The notes under the pieces were generated by a model. It was not told the DNA's origin, ran no database searches, and saw only the letters and a program-made list of their open reading frames with translations. This document shows positions 11,614 through 21,789 of a stretch of DNA of 64,000 nucleotides, piece by piece; the stretch's first letter is position 1, and every line of letters begins with the position of its first letter. The DNA is from Lonicera japonica (Eukaryota > Streptophyta > Magnoliopsida > Dipsacales > Caprifoliaceae), in NCBI GenBank assembly GCA_021464415.1, contig CM038469.1, positions 10,146,501 through 10,210,500 of the forward strand, given 5' to 3'. The translations under genes and the position numbers were made by a program.

Positions 11614-14600
11614 ATGAATCAAGAGATCGTTCCAACAATCAATTCCGATTCATTATCCAGGTATTTTTTTCAAAAAAACGCATATATATTGCTTCCATTC
11701 ATCATTAATACACTTGTTCCATCGTCAAATACACATTATATTGCTTCAATTGATCATATTTCTTAGTCTGAATTAATTAAAAACATTCATAGCAGCTCTT
11801 AATTTGTTTTCTCACCGTCACAATAGTTTTCAATGTGTAGCAGTTAATTCGTACTAAATCAATTTTACATCTTCTAGTAATGTGAACTCACAAAGGGTGC
11901 TAAATGAATTTAGCACCTTTTGGAATGTCGCCTAATGTGATAACATCTGGTGCTAAATGTCATTTAGCACTTTCTCTTTTTTGTTACCAAATGTGATAAC
12001 AGGGGGTGCTAAATGCATTTAGCACCTTGTGTTTTCTTGTCAAATGTCATGACAAGTGGTGCTAAATGGCAGTTAGCACCTTCTATTTTCTTTTCAATAG
12101 TACTGAATGAGGATGCTAAATGCATTTAGCACCTTGTGGTTTGTTGTCAAATGTGATTAACAGGTGGAGCTAAATAGCATTTAGCACCTACTGGTTGCTG
12201 TCCAGGTGGTGCTAAATGGCATTTAGCACCTTCTATTTTCTTTTCAATAGTACTGAATGAGGGTGCTAAATGACATTTAGCACCTTGTCGTTTGTTGTCA
12301 AATTTGATAACAGGTGCTGCTAAATAGCATTTAGCACCTACTGTTTCCTGTCCAGGGGGTCCTAAATGGCATTTAGCACCTTAACACCTCTGGATTTATA
12401 ATCAAATGTTGTGATGACAGGGGCCACTAAATGCATTTAGCACCTTGTGGTTTGTTGTCAAATGTTGCCTAATGTGATAACATCTGGTGCTAAATGTCAT
12501 TTAGCACTTTCTATTTTTTGTTGCCAAATGTGATGACAGGGGGTGCTAAATGCATTTAGCACCTTGTGTTTTCTTGTCAAAATGTCATGACAAGTGGTGC
12601 TAAATGGCACCTTTTATTTTCTTTTCAATAGTACTGAGTGAGTGTATTAAATGCATTTAGCACCTTGTGGTTTGTTGTCAAATGTGATAACAGGTGGTGC
12701 TAAATAGCATTTAGCACCTACTTGTTGCTGTCCAGGGGTGCTAAATGCATTTAGCACCTTCTAGTTTTTGTTGAAATCTACTATAATCCAGTGCTAACTG
12801 ACTTTTAGAACAATTATATTACTTCTCACTATGTTTACAATAGGTGCTAAATGACTTTTGCAGAAATATTGACAGAGGAATTTTGGGCAAAGTGTATTAC
12901 AATGATTCTAGTTTTGGATTCCAAGTTACTCTAGGTTTATCACTAGATGTATTGAAGAGGTTAATCTCCCAAAGGTGGTTTGATATAAATCCATTACATT
13001 TGGACCTAGTCATCTCTCGTGATGGAAAGGAGTATGTTCTGGATAGTAATGAATCTATACAATACATGGTTTGCTTTGCTGCTGTTCAAAATGTAGATAT
13101 CATAGATATAGTTGCAAGTAGAAGTGATGGTCCTAGATCCTTGCTTTTAGACAATAACTTTACTACTAGCTCCTCCAATTGTGGCACTTTAGAGAGCGAG
13201 GCTGAATCTCATACTCAGCCACGCCAATCCAATGCTTGGAAAAATTGTATTATTGGTGTTGGACAGAGATTCCCAGGTGGTGCAGATGAGTTCCGAACAA
13301 GTTTAAAAAAATATGCCATTCACAAGGGGTTCAAGTTTGAATATAAGAAAAATTCTAGTGATCGGATTACGGTTGTTTGTAGTAGGCAAAAAGATAAGGG
13401 GTGCACGTGGAGAATACATGCTTCTCCAAAGTTCAAGCTTGCTAAGTTCTTCGAAATAAGAAAAATGGTGGGCGAGCATACGTGTAGAATTACTTTCAAG
13501 GATTTAAGGAACCCACAAATGACAAGCCAGGTTGTCAAGTCAACTGTTTTAGATTTGATTCGGGACAAACCTCTCACAAAACCATCAGACATCATAGATT
13601 ACTTTAGACGTGAGTTTGGTGTTGCCTTGAGCTACTACTTCGCTTACACCGGTAAGAGCCACGCAATCAAGGAAGTACACGGTGACGATTATGCATCATA
13701 TCAACAATTAGCATCCTACACTAATAGTATAAGGGAATCAAATTCGGGAAGTTACGTAGTTCTCAAAGTTGACGAAAGCACTAGAAAGTTTCAAAGAGTT
13801 TTCATAGCATACGAAGCTTGTATATACGGATTCAACTTTTGTAAAGCTTTAATAGCTTTGGATGGCTGCCATCTTAAGGCAAAATATAAAGGTTGCATGC
13901 TCTCTGCAACTGCAACTAATGGTGATGGAGGTAAGTTCACCAATTATTTTTTTTTCATTTTTTGTCTCATTTGCAGCATAGTTGGTGCTAACAAGTGTGG
14001 AGCACCATAGTTGTGTATGAACAATGCTTCTAAAAAGGGTTTAGCACCCCAGTATGTGCAAATTAGCTGGGTGCTAAATAGATTTAGCACCTTCTGGTTT
14101 TTTTGTAATGTGTGCTGACAGGGGTGCTAAATGCATTTAGCACCTTCTTGTTTGCTGTAAAGTGTGCTCACAGGGGCGCTAAATGCATTTAGCACCTTCT
14201 TGTTTGCTGCAAACTGTGCTCACAGGGGGTGCTAAATGCATTTAGCACCTTCTGTAAAACTGTGCTGACAGGGGATGCTAAATGAATTTAGCACCTTTTA
14301 GTACCCTATGTCTGTTGACCACAATGGTCGTGGAAACGTTTAGCACGACTGCTGTTCTTACTCGATTAAATTATTTATAGGTATGTTCTCGTTGGCAATG
14401 GCTGTTGTTGACTCAGAAAATGTTGCTAATTTGGAATGGTTCTTAAACCATCTGAAGGTTATTGTCGGAACGTTTAGACAAATAACGTTTATTTCTGACC
14501 AACATGTTGGCTTGAAAAATGGAATTCCTAAAGTATTCAATGATTCATTCCATGCTTATTGCCTTTTTCACTTGAAAAAGAACTTCATATCAGCACTTCC

Positions 14601-15342
14601 CAAGAGCTTTAGGAAGAAGAAATTAGCAGTGCAATTGTTCTCAAGTTGTGCAAATGCTCGTACGGTTGATGAGTATATGGAGCATTATCGAGACCTTGGC
14701 ATCCTTGCAGGCGAAACAATGAATAAATTCTTAGAAAGTGCACCCGTTGAACGTTGGGTAAATGCATTCTTCCCGGGGAGAAGGTATGGTGTTATGACTT
14801 CAAATATGGCTGAAAGCTATAACTCCTGGATTATAAATGAACGTAATCTGCCAATTACAACAATGCTAGACCAAATTCGGGTGAAGGTAATGAAACAAAT
14901 GTCAGATAGGAGAGAGGCGTCGAGGAGTTGGAAAAATGAATTGTGTCCGTCTGTTGAAAACAAGCTGAAAGATAAGGTCACCGAGAGTTCCTCATGGACG
15001 GTGACTAAATCTGACGATACGTTGTATGAAGTTAGAGAGCAAAAGACTTACTGCGTAAATCTTCAAAGATGGCAATGCCGCTGCAATTCCTGGTACATTG
15101 ATGGTTTCCCGTGTTCACATGCTGTTTTGAGCATACTCGCGGATAATAAAAAAATTTACGAGTACATTGATCCGTGCTTCGTAGCAGTAAACTATAAGAG
15201 CTCCTACTCGAAACCAATTTATCCAGTCCCAACTTCTGGTCCGAGTGCTAATGTATTGGCAAATGTAACTGAGATATTAGCTCCAGATTGCAACACACAG
15301 CCTGGTCGACCAAAAAAGATAGTGCGGAACGTACATACATAG
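11614..15342 (+). CDS. MURA-like MULE transposase, three exons, intact frame
   Basis: Exons 11614-11660, 12864-13930 and 14381-15342 all have GT donors and AG acceptors. They join to 2076 nt with no stop, giving 691 aa. Exon 1 supplies only 15 codons (MNQEIVPTIN...) plus two bases of an arginine codon. Domains in order: a PB1/ubiquitin-like region (~17-95); a MuDR-type zinc-binding domain (~150-225, with C..C...HTC cysteines); and the transposase core with DDE residues at about D349 (ALDGCHLK), D411 (FISDQH) and E516 (SNMAESYN). A SWIM zinc finger follows (CRC...PCSH, C604/C606/C616/H618), then a C-terminal QPGRPKK motif. The protein would bind the TIRs and catalyse excision and integration in the nucleus. 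Both introns are long and filled with the palindromic repeat. No promoter element was identified with confidence. Confidence 0.92.
11890..12857 (+). repeat. Palindrome block A (transposase intron 1), ~17 units
   Basis: About 17 copies of a 22-bp palindrome with half-site GGTGCTAAATG, spaced ~40-60 bp, fill the last two-thirds of the 1203-bp intron 1. Perfect copies occur near 12005, 12541 and 12736. Others have one central base inserted (AAATGGCATTT, AAATAGCATTT) or a broken half (12596, 12790). Spacers read TGTTGTCAAATGTGATAACAGG or similar and themselves contain a short dyad. A larger duplication is visible: units near 11948-12056 recur near 12485-12600. The last half-unit abuts the acceptor of exon 2. 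Confidence 0.93.
13980..14300 (+). repeat. Palindrome block B (transposase intron 2), ~5 good units
   Basis: Copies near 14069, 14121, 14174, 14229 and 14274, with degenerate ones at 13983 and 14030, lie inside the 450-bp intron 2 (13931-14380). The spacer carries TGTGCTGACAGGGG or TGTGCTCACAGGGG, a different subtype from block A. Confidence 0.92.
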
Positions 15343-16088
15343 ATATTTGATCTTATATTCATACAGATACCTTACAGAAAAATTATTCATTGCAATTAGT
15401 CATGTTCTAACAATTTCTTACAATTTCTATTTTCTCTTATAACATGTCCTCAAATTGTTTAAACACCTTTTGATTGATAATGATTATTTTGTGAACATGG
15501 TTTAATGTGTTATCTTATATTCAGAAAATGTTGCTAAAATATCTTTTAGCACCCCCTAGAATACTTCTTCCTCTGTGTTCATGGATTTTTTTTGTGATGT
15601 GTGTTGACAAGGGGTGCTAAATGCATTTAGCACCCCCCGGATTTTTGTAATGTATGTTGACAAGACGTGCTAAATGCATTTAGCACCTCAACAATTTTTC
15701 TAATCTGTATTGAGAAGTGGTGCTAAATCCATTTAACAGCTCTTGGATTTTTGTAATGTGTTATCACATGGGTTGCTAAATGAATTTAGAACTCCCTGGA
15801 TTTTTTGTGATGTGTGTTGACAAGAGCTGCTACATGCACTTTTAATCGGATTTTGTAATGTGCATTTAGTACCTCCTGGATTGGGGTGCTAAATGCATTT
15901 AGCACCTACTGAATTTTTGTGATGTATGCTCACATAGGATTCAACATATTAAACAAGTGGTCCTGTAAAAAGAAATCTCACAACAATGGTTAGAAAAAGC
16001 ACTAGTCATCAAAATTCTTTCACATTTTCCAATATACAAATATATCAAATATTCACAGCTATCATTACAAAAATACTTACAAAAATAA
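15343..16088 (+). repeat. Palindrome block C in the gap between the convergent genes
   Basis: This is the 746-bp gap between the two stop codons. Units lie near 15531, 15613, 15666, 15719, 15772 and 15883. Two or three are perfect; the others are degraded. Spacers read GGATTTTTGTAATGTGTGTTGACAAG-like. The gap must also hold both 3' ends. No clear polyadenylation signal could be assigned. Confidence 0.88.
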
Positions 16089-16479
16089 CTATTCATCAAA
16101 TTCATTAAATTCATCCGGATTTTCAACTACAAATGTTACAGCATCATCAATAATAGAATTAACACTATCACCACAACCACCGCCTTTATCCGCAGATTTA
16201 TCATCAACTGCCTCCTCAGCAAGTTCATTGGGAACTCCTTCTACTTCAGGTTCCCAGCTATGATCTTTATCACTCAACAACAGATGAGTAATTTTTTCAC
16301 GCTTCATCTGCATCAACTTTATATCCATAGCTTTCGGAACTTTTTCACCGCGAAGAAGTCTTTCAATAAATTCACACACAAATAGTGCACAATCAGGACT
16401 GCAAACAACATAAAAACAGAGGAACAAAAAATATATAAGTCCAAGAAGTAAACAATGTTATAGCACAGTTTATCATAAA

Positions 16480-16887
16480 AGGATGCTAAATGCACTTAGC
16501 ACCTTCAGGTTTGATGTCAAAATGTCATGACAGGGGGTGCTAAATGCACTTAGCACCTTCAGGTTTGCTGTCAAAATGAGATGACAGGGTGTGCTAAATG
16601 CACTTAGCACCTCTTGGTATTGTTTGTCAAAATGTGATGACAGGGGGTGCTAAATGCACTTAGCACCTTCAGGTATTGTTTGTCAAAATGTGATGACAGG
16701 AAGGTGTTAAATGCACTTAGCACCTTCAGGTTAGCTGTCAAAATGTGATGACAGGGGGTGCTAAATGCACTTAGCACCTTCCTGGTATTGTTTGTCAAAA
16801 TGTGATGAGAGGGGGTGCTAAATGAATTTAGCACCCATGTACACTTTGATACTACATATCTTGAAGGTGCTAAACTAATTTAGCACA
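16480..16887 (+). repeat. Palindrome block D (last intron of the Ulp1 gene), 8 units
   Basis: Units near 16481, 16535, 16590, 16645, 16703, 16756, 16814 and 16865 lie in the 544-bp intron 16399-16942. Six share the same variant, GCACTTAGCACC instead of GCATTTAGCACC. Spacers read CTGTCAAAATGTGATGACAGGGG, containing a CTGTCA...TGACAG dyad. Confidence 0.93.
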
Positions 16888-16974
16888 AATTGTCCACCAC
16901 AAAAACAAAAAAATGTTTTTTTTGACACTGGAAAGTACTTACTCTTCTCCTTGCTGCACACACTCTGCCCTAAT

Positions 16975-17026
16975 CACCTTTGTGTCCTTCAGTTTCAAAT
17001 CACCCTTGTGTCCTTCAGTTTCAAAT
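16975..17026. repeat. 26-bp tandem duplication inside a Ulp1 exon
   Basis: Two adjacent 26-bp units starting CACC.TTGTGTCCTTCAG differ at one base. The length is not a multiple of three. Reading the minus strand, removing either copy keeps one frame across the exon, while both copies create a TGA in the second unit. This separates the histidine-bearing part of the protease from the cysteine-bearing exon. Confidence 0.9.
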
Positions 17027-17817
17027 CACCCCGATCCTTCAAACGCTTCATTACTGCTTTCTTCTACACATATCAAATAAAAACCAAAACATTAGAATCA
17101 TTACTGTGAACACTAAGAGTAATGAAAAAGTTTTCAAAAAAATACCATCTGTACGGCCTCCTCGTAATAATGGTCCCCCAATTTCTTTGATTGTTTTGCT
17201 CTTCTTCTTGGCAGCATTGTGTTGTAATGAATCCAGCGTAAACTGGGTAGATTGAAAACAAGAAGTGTCCAATGATAACCACCTCTGTCGCCAAGAGACC
17301 TCCCGTGGTTCATAGGAAACATAAGATATTTAGTTTCCACGGGCATTTTAATTATCTCATCCTCAAGACAATCCTTAATAAAGATTGGAATATCATCTCG
17401 TACACCTTGCTGCATATTAAAAAAAATTATATATTTAGCATCCAACACAACAGAAAAAACCATTCAAAGTTACATAATATAAAAGATAGAAGTATTACCC
17501 AAGCAGAAAAAGAAAAAATAACACTATCTCTTTGTTGCATATCTTTTGATCTGTACTTGACATACCAATCAATGATCTGCATTCATAGAGAGCACAATTA
17601 GTAAAAATACTCTTAGATTTATACAATTCTATCACCTTATAAACCATAACTTTAAAGTTATTATAACAATACCTGCCCATCAACAAAATGATTGCACATC
17701 AGATCTTGAAGAAGATAGCCCGATATGAAAATTGACATATTGTAGCTTCTCCAAGCCATGGTACTGTCCCATTAAAAGTACAAATAAAAAATTCAGCACA
17801 ACAGTGCAAATGCTGAA

Positions 17818-18060
17818 AAGGAGGTGCTAAATACTATTAGCACCTTCTGGTATTGTTGTCAAATGTGATGACATGAGGTGCTAAATGCATTTAGCACCTT
17901 CTGGTATTGTTCTCAAATGTGATGACATGGGGTGCTAAATGCATTTAGCACCTTCTGGTTTGTTGTCAAGTGTGAGGACATGGGGTGCTAAATGCATTTA
18001 GCACCTTCTGTTTTGCTGTCAAGTGTGATGACAGCGGGTGCTAAATGCATTTAGCACCAA
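17818..18060 (+). repeat. Palindrome block E (Ulp1 intron 17764-18120), 5 units
   Basis: Units near 17822, 17877, 17931, 17986 and 18038 are spaced 54-55 bp; four are perfect palindromes. Spacers read TTGTCAAATGTGATGACATGGG. The block fills most of this 357-bp intron. Confidence 0.93.
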
Positions 18061-19414
18061 CTTTCTTTCTTTTATAACAAGTAGAAAATAAAATACAATG
18101 AAATTAAAAATAATACATACGATTTATTTGCATTCTTGAAAAACGTCTCAACGACCTCCCTTTCATTATCATCAAGATAAACCAATCTATCTTTCCTTTT
18201 AGATAGCAGTAGAAAATTTCCCGCAACTTCATCATCTACAATTGGCAACTCATCAACATTGATGACTTCTTTTTCAATTGCTGCAGGAGCATCTTGTTCA
18301 GCTATCTTTTCAAAATTTTCCTTCAGGGAATCATCTTCCTTTGCTGATTCCCGACTCAAGTCAATGTTCAAATCAAAACTTGGGAGGTCACCCTCCTTCT
18401 TTTCTTCACCTTTAACATCTGGACTCTTTTTCACCGTCTCTTTCTCAACATCAACACCAACATCTTTTGGAGAATCTTTCTCCACTAACAAGTCCTGCTT
18501 TGGTTCACCTCCTTTCTTCATCTTCCTCCTCTTATTCTTCTTTCCTTCATCCTTCTTTCCTCCCTCATCCTCATTTTCTTTCTTCCTCTTTAAATAGTAA
18601 TATTCATAATTACTATCCAATTTAACCTTCCTCGGTTTTGCTTTGAGTCTTATTATAATCGATCTCATCTTTTTTTCTTCACCTTTCTCCTCTTCCTTTA
18701 TATTTTGTTCTTTCGATGGTGTCTCAAATTGCAAGTCTCCCCGTACACCAGAACAAACAAGGTCAACATATGAATCAGGGTCGTCTTCTTCTGGTTTGTC
18801 ACAAAAAACAAACTCTGGATCAATAAAATCTTTGCGTTTGCTCAGTTTGAGCATCATTTCAAGCTCCGCGACCCTCTTTTTCAGATCTTTAATTTCCTTG
18901 TCTTTGTTGTCACCTTTCCCAGCACCTTCCTTCACCACTTCTGCTTCTGGAGTGTGCCACTCTATGGCTTTCATGTCCTTACCTGTCTTATCCGCATAAT
19001 GCGGACTCAGCAACACTTCCTCCTCCGCAGAAATGTTACCTATTTCTTTGGATACCTGGATTATAAAAGAAAAACAATGTTAAAAAAGATAAAAATTAAT
19101 CATAAGACCATATAAAAATTTTGTTTTCATTACCTTTGATGCATCCAAATATGCAAGCTCCGATTCATAAAGAATACGCCTCAAGATGTTTATATTCCAG
19201 CGAACAAACCTTGGCGTATCATCACTATGCCCATCATATGGTTGAACACCATTGTAGTGTTCACAAAACCAATACTGCAATTATAGAAAATAATGACTTT
19301 AAAAACAAAAATACTCATAAAAACCCACAGCATCATGTACTAAATGCATGAAACAAAACTTAATTTACAAGTATGACACTGCCTATTAAAAACTATAATG
19401 TCAAGTCCTGCAAT

Positions 19415-19710
19415 AATGCCAGAGGGTGCTAAATGCATTTAGCACCCCCTGCCAGGACATTTGACAAAAAAAAAAGGTGCTAAATGCATTTAGCACCCCA
19501 TGTGAACAAACATCACAACAAAACAGGAGGTGCTAAATGCATTTAACACCCCATGTGAGCACACATCACAACAAAACAGAGGGTGCTAAATTCATTTAGC
19601 ACCCCATGTAAACAAACATCACAACAAAACAGGAGGTGCTAAATGCATTTAACACCCAATGTGAGCACATATCACAACAAACAGGAGGTGTTAAATGCAT
19701 TTAGCACCAT
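19415..19710 (-). repeat. Palindrome block F (Ulp1 intron 19275-19838), 6 units, inverted polarity
   Basis: Units near 19423, 19474, 19528, 19582, 19636 and 19688. The spacers (CATGTGAGCACACATCACAACAAAACAGG) are the reverse complement of the type in block C, so the block as a whole lies in the opposite orientation to the other six. Several units carry TTTAACACC in the right half. Confidence 0.92.
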
Positions 19711-20698
19711 TGCTTGGAGAAGTTATAATATGTCAATTTCATGAGGTGCAACTATATCACAAACATTGAATAATTAATCACAAACATTAATTTATAAAAA
19801 TATAATTAAAAACAAGAAATAAAATTTAAGGAACTTACAAGCAATTGAATAACGCACCCAGGAGTCCAGATGGGATCTTTGTAATTTTTCTTGACCATTT
19901 TCATCAAATGATCATGTATAATGGTAGCCCACTGGAAATCAGCTACCTTATCCAAATCTTCAACACAGGGCACAAAACTTAAAGCAAGTGCCCTATTTGA
20001 GTTAGCAAAAAAAACAGTTGCTAACAAGTAGAGTATAAGGCACCGTGCAAAATCCTCCTCGGCGCCGTCTTCCAAAACAATGCTCCGTACAGCAGATAGA
20101 ACACTGGAAACTTTCAACGACGACTCCCCTTTGAATCGCCTCTGCATAAATTCTAAACCACACACGGATTTAGACGAACGTGGGATAATCTTACTGCCAT
20201 GCTTTGGCAGTCCAAAAGTAACGGAAACATCATCGGGAGTCAACTTAACTTCCTCCCTGGCAATCAAAAAAGCAGAATGCTTCTCCGAATAGGCAGAAAT
20301 AATTTTCTTGCCTACTTGACCAATCATTTCGATATGATCTGGAATGATTTTATCATCAAAAATTGCCTTAAACATAGAACCAAATGGCGTCTTCATCATA
20401 GCTTCAATATGACCATTTTTAATCTCCCCACGACCCTTCAAACTATTAATTTTCTCAACAACTACTGCAAGGTTGCATCTAAACACAGTTGGTCTAGACA
20501 CTTCTTTAACTGCAGATTTACCAACACCCCCTGATTTCTTTCCAACTTTCTTCACAGCTCTACTTTGTTTCTTGTTACTTCTAGATACATTATCCTTCAT
20601 TTTCCTCTTTGAAGAAACGCCCTTTTTCTCAGAAACTCTTCCGAAAGTAGTCGTATTCATTGTCCCTTCAACACAATTGATATAAACCTTCATTACCA

Positions 20699-21604
20699 CT
20701 GTTATCTAGTGGCATTATAAAAACAAATATACACATATATCTAGTTAGAAAACTTACAATAATACACATCAATGTCCTAAATCTGTTTTGCTGTCAACTT
20801 TGCTCAAATGGGGGTGCTAAATGCATTTAGCACCTCCTGCTTTGATATCAACTTTGCTTGCTCAAATGCAGGGTGCTAAATGAATTTAGCACCTCATGCT
20901 TTGCCTTCAACTTTTGCTGACAGGGGGTGCTAAATGCATTTAGCACCTCCTGTGAGTTAATGACAGGGGTGCTTTCAACTTTGCTCACAGGGGGTGCTAA
21001 ATGAATTTAGCACCTCATGCTTTGCCTTCAACTTTTGCTGACAGGGGGTGCTAAATGCATTTAGCACCTCCTGCTTTGATATCAACTTTGCTTGCTCAAA
21101 TGCAGGGTGCTAAATGAATTTAGCACCTCATGATTTGCCTTTAACTTTTGCTGAAAGGGGGTGCTAAATGCATTTAGCACCTCCTGTGAGTTAATGACAG
21201 GGGTGCTAAATGCATTTAGCACCTCCTGTGAGTTAATGACACGGGGTGCTAAATGAATTTAGCACCCATCCATTCCTCCACATAAAATGCTACAAAAACA
21301 AAAATGTTCCACAAAATCTACGTAAAAATTTGAAAAGATGAACAAAACTAATAACAAAAAAATTCCAAAATACATTTAGCATCAATTGTCCATAAGTTCA
21401 ACGGTAACAAATAAATGCTCACAGAGGGTGCTCAATCCATTTAGCACCCATCCATTGCTACAGATAAAATGATACACAACTAAAATGTTGAGAAAATGAA
21501 CACAAAACTCATAAATGTGTTTTCAACTTCAAAATCAACACAAAACCTAAATACAAAATCAACACAAAACTCATAAATCGATTAACAAAAGAATAAACGA
21601 GTAC
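20699..21604 (+). repeat. Palindrome block G in the 5'-leader intron of the Ulp1 gene, ~10 units
   Basis: Units near 20814, 20872, 20927, 20993, 21048, 21106, 21160, 21209 and 21248, plus an isolated one at 21428. Spacers read CATGCTTTGCCTTCAACTTTTG-like. A multi-unit segment (20872-20960) is duplicated at 20993-21080. The interval is interpreted as a 5'-UTR intron because an acceptor (TAACAG) precedes the first coding exon at 20698 and a plausible donor (TTAAG then GTACTC) lies at 21605; the donor assignment is an inference. Confidence 0.85.
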
Positions 21605-21789
21605 CTTAACTAAAAACTGAAGCGACGGAATACACGAACAACAACGAAAAACGAATGTGCAGAGAAAATATAGAGTGAGAAAACTTTGATCGTCTATATA
21701 GAGAAGAAATTTTGATCGTGGAAGTTGAATAAGATAGAGGGGAGGATCGTGCTGGGAGACCGAAGGTTTAGCGGGGGTTTTGTCAGGGG

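Larger units (their letters stand above)
16089..20693 (-). pseudogene. MULE-borne Ulp1/C48 cysteine-protease fusion gene, eight coding exons, frame broken by a 26-bp duplication
   Basis: Coding exons on the minus strand: 20693-19839, 19274-19134, 19055-18121, 17763-17673, 17576-17499, 17409-17146, 17063-16943 and 16398-16089, all with GT-AG borders and matching phases. Without one copy of a 26-bp tandem duplication the sum is 2769 nt, or 922 aa. As it stands, a TGA at 16995-16997 truncates the product near residue 810. The N-terminal ~285 residues start lysine-rich, then resemble the plant mobile/DUF1985-type domain found beside Ulp1 in plant MULEs. Residues ~335-640 are acidic/basic low complexity. 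The C-terminus is a C48 protease: GYHWTLL holds the catalytic histidine (~746), HYNTM has Asn where Asp is usual, and PDCALFVCEF holds the cysteine in the last exon. Such proteins would cleave SUMO or ubiquitin-like conjugates. The start ATG at 20693 is chosen because it gives a phase-0 first exon. Confidence 0.85.

Noticed and set aside
16604..16834. Minus-strand 76-aa ORF with repeated LSAFSTPCHHIL.
   Set aside because: It is a translation of palindrome block D inside an intron, not a gene.
11890..18060. The regular repeat-spacer pattern (22-bp palindrome, ~33-bp spacer) superficially resembles a CRISPR array.
   Set aside because: The spacers are themselves repeats of one another, the blocks sit in introns of a plant transposon, and no cas-like gene is present.
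18259..18999. Two serine/phenylalanine-rich plus-strand ORFs (112 and 118 aa).
   Set aside because: They are antisense shadows of the lysine/glutamate-rich exon 18121-19055 of the Ulp1 gene.
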